Shown here: positions 1 through 14,476 of the stretch, in pieces
Layout of the letters: each line of letters starts with the position of its first letter
Numbering within the stretch: the first letter of the stretch is position 1
Assembly: GCA_025055055.1 (NCBI GenBank)
Contig: JANWYX010000141.1
Coordinates: 1 to 15,229 of the forward strand
Reading direction: 5' to 3'
Length of the DNA stretch: 15,229 nt
Source: Caldilinea sp.
GTDB taxonomy: Bacteria > Chloroflexota > Anaerolineae > Caldilineales > Caldilineaceae
Translations under genes and position numbers: made by a program
Notes under the pieces: model-generated
Databases searched by the model: none
Told to the model about the DNA's origin: nothing
What the model saw: the letters and a program-made list of their open reading frames with translations, nothing else

Positions 1-1
1 G

Positions 2-355
2 GTGCACCGTGGCCGCATCGACGGCGTCGCCATCGTCCAGTCCGATATTTTTAACTGTCTGGGGTCGTATAGCGATGCAGCGCCGGAGGAGTGCACGGCG
101 TTGCGCTTCATCGTGACAGAAGGGGATACTTTGCCCGGCGCCATGAAGACCCCTACGCTGCGCAACGTGGCCGAAACCGGGCCCTACATGCACACCGGTC
201 AATTCGCCACCCTGGCCGAGGTGATCGAGCACTACAATGCCGGCGGCGGCTTTGCATTGATCGGCCACAATGAGCTTCACCAGCCGCTCAACCTCACCCC
301 AACGGAGGCAAAGCAGCTTGAGGCATTTCTCCATACGCTGACAGAAGAGCCGTAG
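2..355 (+). CDS. Di-heme cytochrome c peroxidase / MauG family, C-terminal fragment (5' end outside window)
   Basis: Only the last 117 or so codons are present; the frame is open to the left edge, so the GTG at position 2 is probably an internal Val codon. The fragment carries the C-terminal signature of bacterial di-heme cytochrome c peroxidases and MauG-like proteins: KTPTLRNV (fragment residues 49-56), then PYMHTGQFATLAEVIEHYN (61-79). In this family that segment follows the second CxxCH haem site, and the residue in the position of Met63 can be the distal ligand of the high-potential haem. Neither CxxCH motif lies in the part seen. Known members act in the periplasm, reducing H2O2 with electrons from small c-type cytochromes or oxidising protein side chains; which applies here cannot be told. 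The gene ends at TAG, 58 bp before a strong hairpin. The family call is firm; the substrate is unknown. Confidence 0.8.
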   Translation: MHRGRIDGVAIVQSDIFNCLGSYSDAAPEECTALRFIVTEGDTLPGAMKTPTLRNVAETGPYMHTGQFATLAEVIEHYNAGGGFALIGHNELHQPLNLTPTEAKQLEAFLHTLTEEP

Positions 356-413
356 AGAGAACCGTTCGCACAAGCAGTCCGATCCGATGTAGGCAGAGAT
401 TACTCAATTTGAC

Positions 414-448
414 AACCTTCCAGGAAGCTCAGAGCTTCCTGGAAGGTT
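414..448. terminator. Perfect 16-bp hairpin between convergent genes (putative bidirectional terminator)
   Basis: The arm AACCTTCCAGGAAGCT (414-429) is repeated in exact reverse complement at 433-448, with a 3-nt loop (430-432). It lies between two convergent genes, 58 bp after the peroxidase stop and 63 bp beyond the end of the minus-strand META gene. The U-tract is poor on both sides (TTTT at 452-455 on +, scattered Ts on -). It is therefore either a weak-tract intrinsic terminator serving both directions or an mRNA 3'-end stabiliser. The remainder of 356-511 shows nothing else recognisable. Confidence 0.7.
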
Positions 449-511
449 CCGTTTTGCGGGGAAAGTTCTTGAACTCGCGATGTCTATTCTTGTCGGCAAA
501 CGCCGTCCCCT

Positions 512-4063
<3,552 letters not shown>

Positions 4064-4076
4064 TTTGTTACTCCTT

Positions 4077-4102
4077 TCGAGCTGTTTTTTCGAGCTGTTT
4101 TT
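4077..4102. repeat. Exact 13-bp tandem duplication just upstream of the META gene's Shine-Dalgarno
   Basis: TCGAGCTGTTTTT occurs twice head-to-tail (4077-4089 and 4090-4102). Read on the minus strand this gives two copies of AAAAACAGCTCGA directly before the AAAGGAG ribosome binding site, so it lies in the 5' UTR. It may be a slippage product or may tune leader structure or translation. Confidence 0.8.
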
Positions 4103-4126
4103 GAGTATGCATTTCTTGCCTTTGGC

Positions 4127-4180
4127 GGAGAGCATTTCACTCTCCCGATTGCAGTATTTTTGGCGATTTGCAATCATGCC
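4127..4180 (-). promoter_or_regulatory. Leader/promoter area of the META gene: two inverted repeats and a weak promoter
   Basis: GATTGCA (4147-4153) and TGCAATC (4169-4175) form a 7-bp inverted repeat with a 15-bp spacer. GGAGAG/CTCTCC (4127-4132, 4140-4145) forms a small hairpin in the likely leader. On the minus strand TTGCAC, 17 bp, CATGAT (the -10 at 4180-4175) is a possible but weak sigma70-type promoter abutting the larger inverted repeat, which would be consistent with an operator. All of this lies in the 176-bp gap between the permease stop and the TTG start. No biochemical role can be assigned. Confidence 0.3.
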
Positions 4181-4239
4181 AAAAGCAAGTGCGCTGTGCA
4201 AGCTCAAAACGATGTGGGCAAGCATCCGGTTCCCCGGGA

Positions 4240-5088
<849 letters not shown>

Positions 5089-5095
5089 GAATGTC

Positions 5096-6463
<1,368 letters not shown>

Positions 6464-6464
6464 C

Positions 6465-6492
6465 TTGACTTAATCTTGTTGACTTAATCTTG
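6465..6492. repeat. Exact 14-bp tandem duplication abutting the trmFO start codon
   Basis: TTGACTTAATCTTG is present twice without spacer (6465-6478, 6479-6492). It begins 1 bp upstream of the trmFO ATG (6463-6461), where a ribosome binding site would normally sit. On the message strand it reads as two copies of CAAGATTAAGTCAA. Neither copy contains a Shine-Dalgarno-like GGAG or AGGA. Confidence 0.85.
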
Positions 6493-6821
6493 AAACGGAA
6501 CACCCCGGTCCATCTAACGTTTTTCCACCAAACAACTCATTCCCTCCTCTCATCGATTCTTGCGGAGGCGCTTTGCTCGTGGACGCTGCCGGCCGGCTGC
6601 GTTTCCCCTGCCTCATTTCTGGCCTCTGGATCCGCCGGGAAGAAGGGACTGGAAGCCGCACCCGCTGTCGTGAAAGATGCCGACAGGCGCTGCATGTAGC
6701 TGCGCATCCTCGGCTCATCAATTGTCTTCGGAGTCTGCCCGGCAAGGGTGCCCGGCCGGCAGCCAAACCTACGACGCTCCTACAAGCCATCGCCGCCGGC
6801 GCAGCGTGGTGACCTTCTACG
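6493..6821. other. Intergenic stretch with no supported gene
   Basis: About 330 bp lie between the MFS stop and the trmFO 5' repeat. Short open frames exist but are Arg/Pro/Ala-rich, have no family resemblance and lack ribosome binding sites. The only structure noticed is an interrupted stem at 6676-6719 (GATGCCGA pairing with TCGG plus CATC, and an inner GCGC/GCGC pair). A direct repeat of TGCCCGGC also occurs around 6737-6757. The stretch probably contains the trmFO promoter and the end of the esterase/MFS transcript, but neither could be pinpointed. Confidence 0.5.
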
Positions 6822-8851
<2,030 letters not shown>

Positions 8852-8899
8852 CCAGACACCTCTTTTCGATTTACATAGACGCGTTGCACAGTTGCCCAC

Positions 8900-8932
8900 C
8901 TTTCAGGATATTGGACGTTTCCTGAAAGTCCA
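8900..8932. promoter_or_regulatory. Palindromic element in divergent promoter region (putative operator)
   Basis: CTTTCAGGA (8900-8908) and TCCTGAAAG (8920-8928) form a perfect 9-bp inverted repeat with an 11-bp spacer. Overlapping it, TGGAC (8912-8916) and GTCCA (8928-8932) enclose a TTTC/GAAA pair, giving a second, bulged palindrome. The element lies about 50 bp upstream of the esterase start and about 90-120 bp upstream of the Clp_N-M50 start. A weak minus-strand promoter, TTGTGG, 17 bp, AATATC, overlaps it. The position suits a repressor site for the esterase/MFS pair. The regulator is unknown. Confidence 0.35.
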
Positions 8933-9006
8933 CAAATGGATACCCTGCCACGCCGTCAACGCATGATTATACTCGATCGCTTTCTTCGATCTTGAACGGC
9001 GCAAGC

Positions 9007-9012
9007 TATAAT
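9007..9012 (+). promoter_or_regulatory. Consensus -10 box placed for a leaderless transcript
   Basis: A perfect TATAAT ends 6 nt before the ATG at 9019, so transcription would begin at or next to the A of the start codon. No Shine-Dalgarno exists between box and ATG. No good -35 is seen at 16-18 bp. A second -10-like TATACT occurs at 8968-8973 and could instead give a short leader. Confidence 0.5.
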
Positions 9013-9018
9013 CTCACC

Positions 9019-10299
9019 ATGGAGCAGACGTTCTTGGCCGAGCAATTCTCGGTGCAAGCCATCCACGCCCTTCACCATGCAAGTGAGTTTGCCTTGCGCA
9101 CGCGCGCGCTCTCGCCGTCGCCCTCTCATGTGCTCTATGGGCTGTTCGTGCAGCGCGAGGCGGACGCCGTGAAGGTGCTGACTGCCCTGGGCCACGACAC
9201 CGAGAAGATGTTGCGCGAGCTAAAGGCGCAGCTCGGCTCGCGCCAGCCTGTGCGCTGGCGCATGAGCAGCGCACAGGAACAAGAACGCATGGATTCGGCA
9301 CTGGAGCGCGTCTTGCACGCAGCGATCGCCGAAGCAAGCGCTGTCGGGGCGCCCTTTGTCAGCACGCGTGATCTATTGGTCAGCACGCTGACCAATCCCA
9401 CCGTAGAGATCGCCGAATGGCAACAGGCATGGCAGATCGACGTCGACGCCGTCCGACAGGCGCCGGTGTGCGTCTACGAGCAATCGGTCGCACAGGCTGC
9501 AGAGCAATATCGCGATGGGATGGCGCGCGCCGAAGCCCGGCGCAGCCATTGGCGCCTCAGCCCCATCTTCCTAGGATTGGCGTCGGCGCTGGTCGCCCTC
9601 GGCGTCTATCTTTACACTACACCTGCGCCGGAGCCGGTGCTTTTCTTCGCCTTCGTCACGATCGGCTGGGTGGTCTCCCTGGCCTTGCACGAGTTCGGCC
9701 ACGCCTTGACGGCCTATTTCGGCGGGGATTTCAGCGTCGCCGAGCGCGGCTATCTCACCCTCAACCCGCTCAAATACACGCATCCTGTGCTCAGCATCCT
9801 GATGCCGGTGCTCTTTTTGCTGCTGGGCGGGATCGGGCTGCCGGGAGGCGCCGTTTACATCAATATGGGCGCCATCCGAAGTCGCCGGATGCAGAGCATG
9901 GCGGCGGCGGCCGGACCGGCGGCCAATGCGCTCTTTGCAGTGTTGCTGGCGCTGCCATTCCTTGCGATCTCCGATCCCGTCATATGGGTCGATCATTTCC
10001 ATTTCTGGGCGGGGATGGCGTTGCTCATCTTTCTGCAAGTGACCGCCATCGTCTTCAATCTGCTGCCCGTGCCCGGCCTCGATGGATTCGGCATCCTGGC
10101 CCCCTGGCTGCCGGAGGGCGTCCATCGCGCGCTGGCGCCCTTCTACTCGTTTGGCTTTTTGTTGTTGATCCTGCTGTTCTGGTACGTTGAAGACTTCCGC
10201 AGCGTCTTCTGGGGAATTGTCCTGATGGCGCTGAGGGAGCTGAACATTCCGCCTATGTTGATCGACGCCGGATTAACGTTCTATCGCTTTTGGCTGTGA
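9019..10299 (+). CDS. Clp N-terminal repeat domain fused to an M50 / site-2 protease family metalloprotease, 426 aa
   Basis: A membrane metalloprotease with a cytosolic Clp_N head. Residues about 5-140 contain two Clp_N repeats, recognisable from LYGLFVQREADAVKVLTAL (39-57) and ALERVLHAAIAEASAVG (94-110) with STRDLLVSTL (115-124). After a basic stretch (169-180) come hydrophobic segments at about 182-200, 205-235, 257-275, 300-318, 330-350 and 370-392. The zinc motif HEFGH (224-228) and the third-ligand motif NLLPVPGLDG (347-356, Asp355) are both intact, so the protease should be active, cleaving within or next to the membrane. No AAA+ ATPase module and no PDZ or CBS domain is present; the Clp_N part takes their place. 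The Glu residues ClpC uses for phospho-arginine are replaced (Ser36, Arg117). The start is ATG 9019 rather than the in-frame TTG at 8992, because TATAAT ends 6 nt upstream. The gene is monocistronic and convergent with rqcH. Confidence 0.88.
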   Translation: MEQTFLAEQFSVQAIHALHHASEFALRTRALSPSPSHVLYGLFVQREADAVKVLTALGHDTEKMLRELKAQLGSRQPVRWRMSSAQEQERMDSALERVLHAAIAEASAVGAPFVSTRDLLVSTLTNPTVEIAEWQQAWQIDVDAVRQAPVCVYEQSVAQAAEQYRDGMARAEARRSHWRLSPIFLGLASALVALGVYLYTTPAPEPVLFFAFVTIGWVVSLALHEFGHALTAYFGGDFSVAERGYLTLNPLKYTHPVLSILMPVLFLLLGGIGLPGGAVYINMGAIRSRRMQSMAAAAGPAANALFAVLLALPFLAISDPVIWVDHFHFWAGMALLIFLQVTAIVFNLLPVPGLDGFGILAPWLPEGVHRALAPFYSFGFLLLILLFWYVEDFRSVFWGIVLMALRELNIPPMLIDAGLTFYRFWL

Positions 10300-10313
10300 G
10301 GGCCGGAATCCCA

Positions 10314-12044
10314 TCAGATCGCCTTCACGCCCTCCGGCTCCACCGCCGGAACGTGCACGACGCGCTCCCTGGCCACTACAACCTGGCCTGTGCGACCTCC
10401 CGGCGCACGGCTCACCCAGCGACGTTCGGTCACCATCACGTCCACTTTGCGCTCTCCGCGGCGGCCGGAATGATAAGCAGCGAGTTGGGCGGCGACGAGC
10501 ACATCCTGCTCGTCAGGCGTCCTCTCCGAACTGCGCACCACCACATGCGCGCCGGGCGCTCCGCGCACGTGCAGCCAGAGGTCCGACGACTGCGCCAGCT
10601 TGAAAGTCACCTGTTCGTTCTGGCGAGCGTTGCGTCCCACCACGATCTCGACGCCCCGAGATGTGCGATAGCGCAGCGGGCCGCCTGCGGCAGGCGCAGC
10701 CTTGACTGCGCGCGCTTTTGGGGACGAGAGCAGCCCCGCCTGGCGCAGCTCATCCGACACGGCGGCCAGCTCCGGTTGATTGGTGGCGCGTTCGGCGTCC
10801 AGCGCCAGCTGCGCCAGCAGATCGAGGTCAGCCAGCAGTTGGGCGCGACGCTGAGGAATGATCTTGGCGGCGCGCTCCAGCTTCGCCGCGCGTTTGAACA
10901 GGCGCTGCGCCTGCTCGATGGGGGAAAGCAACGGATCCAATGGAATGTGTAGTGTTTCGGCGCCTGTCTCCACCTCCAGCACCGTCTGTCCAGGCGTAAC
11001 TTGACCGGACAACGCCAACAACCAATTGGCCTGCGTACGCAATTGCTCCACCTCGCCCGGCGCCGGCGCATCGCCCATCAGCGCGGCCAACCTACGCTCC
11101 ACCTGCGCCTGCGCCCGTCGGACCTGCGCCAACACCTGACTGCGCAGCGCTGCATAGGGGTCGGGGGCGTGCGTCGCCGTCGGCTGCGCAAAGAAACGCT
11201 CCAACGCCTCGCTCATCGACGGCTGCGGCAAAAAGCGCCCGCGAAACTGCACCGGATAAGGCGCGAAACCTACAATCCGCCCATCGTCTTCGATCAGGCC
11301 CGGCTGCCAGCCGCCCGTCTGCAGCGGCGACCATAGCTCTTGCAACGCCTGCGCCAAGGCGATGACCGTCACGCCTTCACTGCTGGCGCTGGCGTTTCCC
11401 GTCATGCGGAAAGCGATCTCTTGCGCCGCGGTGGGGCTGAGGCCGGCGACGCCCGCGACCAGCGCCTTCCACAGCGGCCCCGGCTGAGCGATCACCTGGG
11501 CGAGTCGGTCGTAGTAATCTTCGGCGCCGTCGTCAAACGGCGGGAGTTTAGCAGGAGCAGGCGGCGGAGCATAGAGATGACCGGGCGAGAGCGTGCGCGC
11601 GCCTTCTTCGGCTCGCACGCGGCGCAACGCCTCCAGGATGCGCCCCCCTGGCCCCACGAGCATGGCGTTGGGCTGGCGTCCGATCAGCTCGAAGATGAGG
11701 GTCGTCGTCCCATGTTCGGGATGCTCAAAGTGCAGGTGCAGCACGCGTTCGACAGGTTCCGGCTGCACCACATCGCTCAGCAACGCCCCGCGCGCATATT
11801 TGCGCAGCAACAAGAGCAATGGCGTTTCGCCTTCGACCCCGCGACGCAGCTTGTAGGAGACGGTGTGCACGCGCGCGGCGTTCGGATGCAATGCAACCAA
11901 AAGCGGATGACGTGCGCGGCCTGCGTAGACTTCGAAACCGAGCGCGTGGTCATCCACCATTACAACCTGTTGGATGCGCCCCGGGCAAAGCGTCCGTTTC
12001 AGCTCGGCGGCCACGCAGGCCAGCGTCAGGGCGTCGAAGTGCAT
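10314..12044 (-). CDS. rqcH: NFACT family ribosome quality control protein RqcH (Rqc2/NEMF homologue, FbpA-like), 576 aa
   Basis: RqcH binds split 50S subunits carrying stalled peptidyl-tRNA and adds C-terminal alanine tails that mark the chain for proteolysis. The N-terminal NFACT-N domain starts at MHFDALTLACVAAEL; GRQPNAMLVG (122-131) is a typical motif. A helical, coiled-coil-prone middle spans about 295-440. The C-terminal NFACT-R (DUF814) domain lies at about 457-560, with the hallmark DLWLHVRGAPGAHVVVR (488-504). Total length matches B. subtilis RqcH. At the site of the B. subtilis Asp97-Arg98 pair needed for tRNA recruitment this protein appears to have Glu99-Arg100 (VERV), a conservative change. 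The ATG at 12044 has GGTGGAG upstream and lies 19 nt inside the nitroreductase gene, so the two are co-transcribed and probably translationally coupled. Older annotations call this family fibronectin-binding protein. Confidence 0.93.
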   Translation of the reverse strand: MHFDALTLACVAAELKRTLCPGRIQQVVMVDDHALGFEVYAGRARHPLLVALHPNAARVHTVSYKLRRGVEGETPLLLLLRKYARGALLSDVVQPEPVERVLHLHFEHPEHGTTTLIFELIGRQPNAMLVGPGGRILEALRRVRAEEGARTLSPGHLYAPPPAPAKLPPFDDGAEDYYDRLAQVIAQPGPLWKALVAGVAGLSPTAAQEIAFRMTGNASASSEGVTVIALAQALQELWSPLQTGGWQPGLIEDDGRIVGFAPYPVQFRGRFLPQPSMSEALERFFAQPTATHAPDPYAALRSQVLAQVRRAQAQVERRLAALMGDAPAPGEVEQLRTQANWLLALSGQVTPGQTVLEVETGAETLHIPLDPLLSPIEQAQRLFKRAAKLERAAKIIPQRRAQLLADLDLLAQLALDAERATNQPELAAVSDELRQAGLLSSPKARAVKAAPAAGGPLRYRTSRGVEIVVGRNARQNEQVTFKLAQSSDLWLHVRGAPGAHVVVRSSERTPDEQDVLVAAQLAAYHSGRRGERKVDVMVTERRWVSRAPGGRTGQVVVARERVVHVPAVEPEGVKAI

Positions 12045-12811
12045 GGCTGCTCCACCGGTTGCGGTTCAAGCCCTTGCTGACGCCAAGCGCGCGCCATCAC
12101 CGGCTCCCGACGCTCCATGACGCCTCCCGCCGCAAAATAGGCGCCGATACTCTCCCACCAATCGCGCTTGACGCTCATCACAGCGTAGGCAGAGTCCAGT
12201 TGCTCCGGCGTGAAGTCCGCAGGGTAGCGATTTTCAAAAAAGCAAAGCGCACGGGGGATGCGCGGCTTGATGGTCGGCGGATACTGCGCCGGGTCGATCA
12301 CGCCGATGCAGAGTCCATAAAGTGGTAGCACGCCAGGAGGCAGCGCCAACGCTTCGGCGATGCGGTCGACATTGTTCTGCACTGCGCCAATGTAACAGGT
12401 GCCATAGCCGAGCGCCTCCGCAGCCACAACCATGTTCTGCGCCACCATCGTGGCGTCCGTAGCGCCGTAGAGCAACGAGATGCGCTCACGCATTCCCCAC
12501 GCACCCCCGCGATGCTCCACCAGTCGCCGCAGCCGATAGACGTCCAGGCAGACGATGAAAAATTCGGCCGCGTCGCGGATGTGCTGCTGATCGGCGCAAA
12601 GCGTCGCCAAGCGGTCGCGCAGTGCAACGTCGGTGATGCGCACGAAGGCGTACATGTGACCCTGCGCATCGGTCGGCGCGCGACGCCCCGCCTCGACGAT
12701 CAGGTCCAGGTGGCCGGGCGCCAACGGCTCGCGCACAAAATAGCGCACCGACCGATGTTTTCCAAACACAGCCAGCTCAGGAGGAAAGGCTACAAAAGTT
12801 GAATCGTTCAT
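12026..12811 (-). CDS. NfsA-like NADPH-dependent FMN nitroreductase, 261 aa
   Basis: An FMN-dependent oxidoreductase of the nitroreductase fold, NfsA/FRP branch. The start is the ATG at 12811, with GGAG 7 nt upstream; the longer frame reaches back through the divergent tRNA promoter and is rejected. The FMN phosphate-binding HRSVRYF (19-25), APTDAQGHMYAFV (45-57), the GYGTCYIGAVQNN segment (135-147) and the GxIDP...KPRIP stretch (171-186) match the family. The C-terminal tail of about 60 residues, rich in Glu, Arg and Gln, extends a little beyond the roughly 240 residues of Escherichia coli NfsA. Such enzymes reduce nitroaromatics, quinones or flavins with NADPH; the physiological substrate here is unknown. 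Its last 19 nt overlap the rqcH start. Confidence 0.88.
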   Translation of the reverse strand: MNDSTFVAFPPELAVFGKHRSVRYFVREPLAPGHLDLIVEAGRRAPTDAQGHMYAFVRITDVALRDRLATLCADQQHIRDAAEFFIVCLDVYRLRRLVEHRGGAWGMRERISLLYGATDATMVAQNMVVAAEALGYGTCYIGAVQNNVDRIAEALALPPGVLPLYGLCIGVIDPAQYPPTIKPRIPRALCFFENRYPADFTPEQLDSAYAVMSVKRDWWESIGAYFAAGGVMERREPVMARAWRQQGLEPQPVEQPCTSTP

Positions 12812-12833
12812 CGACTTGCTCCGAACAGTTTGC

Positions 12834-12851
12834 AATTTTTCTAGGAAAATT
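12834..12851. promoter_or_regulatory. AT-rich inverted repeat upstream of the nitroreductase gene
   Basis: AATTTT (12834-12839) and AAAATT (12846-12851) flank TCTAGG, about 23 bp upstream of the nitroreductase ATG and on the far side of the tRNA promoter. It could be an operator or leader hairpin for the nitroreductase-rqcH transcript. No convincing minus-strand promoter was found here. Confidence 0.25.
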
Positions 12852-12875
12852 CTGCGCGAATCGTAATAAAAATGG

Positions 12876-12904
12876 TTGACAATAAGCGCACCTACAGATA
12901 TGAT
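12876..12904 (+). promoter_or_regulatory. Strong sigma70-type promoter of tRNA-Leu(UAA)
   Basis: The -35 box is a perfect TTGACA (12876-12881), the spacer is exactly 17 bp, and the -10 box is TATGAT (12899-12904, 5 of 6). Transcription would start near 12911, leaving a leader of about 36 nt before the mature tRNA. It is the best promoter seen in the window and fits a stable-RNA gene. Confidence 0.85.
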
Positions 12905-12942
12905 ATGGATGACTTGCATTTCGACCTAATTGAAGGCGAGTT

Positions 12943-13040
<98 letters not shown>

Positions 13041-13050
13041 GGCAGAGTGA

Positions 13051-14163
<1,113 letters not shown>

Positions 14164-14349
14164 TTACTAAGATAAGAGTTGCTTTAGGTTACACCGTCTT
14201 TCTGAAGAACCTCTCTTCTGAAGATGGAAGGACCATGCCGACAATTTCGGAGGAACACTTTCGATCGCGCTTCTTTGGGGCATCCACACCTTGCCATCTG
14301 CCGAGAAGGTGCGGCTGGATAGAATTTGCACAGATCCTTTCGATAATCT

Positions 14350-14433
14350 GTAGGCGTCGCGCCAGAGGCCTGCCTACGTAAATCATGCCCCGACGCGACG
14401 CCTCCATTGTAAATCACGCCTCCGACGCAACAC
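14350..14433. repeat. Nested inverted repeats and a degenerate direct repeat upstream of the DHH gene
   Basis: In the 313-bp gap 14164-14476, three structures overlap. GTAGGC/GCCTAC (14350-14355, 14372-14377) form one inverted repeat. GGCGTCGCG (14353-14361) and CGCGACGCC (14394-14402) form a perfect 9-bp one. GTAAATCATGCCCC-GACGC (from 14378) is repeated imperfectly as GTAAATCACGCCTCCGACGC (from 14409), a 31-bp period. The look is that of decayed small dispersed repeats; no gene is supported in the gap, and the 14164-14349 part shows nothing recognisable. It may also help terminate the L,D-transpeptidase transcript. Confidence 0.55.
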
Positions 14434-14440
14434 CCCAACT

Positions 14441-14469
14441 TTGCATCTTTCCCGCTTTGCTGCGATACT
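14441..14469 (+). promoter_or_regulatory. Putative promoter giving a leaderless DHH-gene transcript
   Basis: TTGCAT (14441-14446), a 17-bp spacer and GATACT (14464-14469) lie so that the -10 box ends 7 nt before the ATG at 14477. The only purine-rich string, AGGG, is 1 nt from the ATG, too close to serve as a Shine-Dalgarno. The boxes are weak matches to consensus. Confidence 0.4.
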
Positions 14470-14476
14470 CCAGGGC

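Noticed and set aside
6470..6790. 106-codon minus-strand frame between the MFS gene and trmFO
   Set aside because: Arg/Pro/Ser-rich, no ribosome binding site, no recognisable motif, and it runs through the 14-bp tandem repeat; not supported as a gene.
9571..10125. Minus-strand frame of 184 codons antisense to the M50 domain
   Set aside because: Charged, low-complexity composition typical of the antisense of a membrane protein; the sense strand carries the zinc motifs.
14184..14438. Short minus-strand frames over the gap after the L,D-transpeptidase
   Set aside because: They cover the repeat cluster, lack ribosome binding sites and resemble no family; better explained as repeat sequence.
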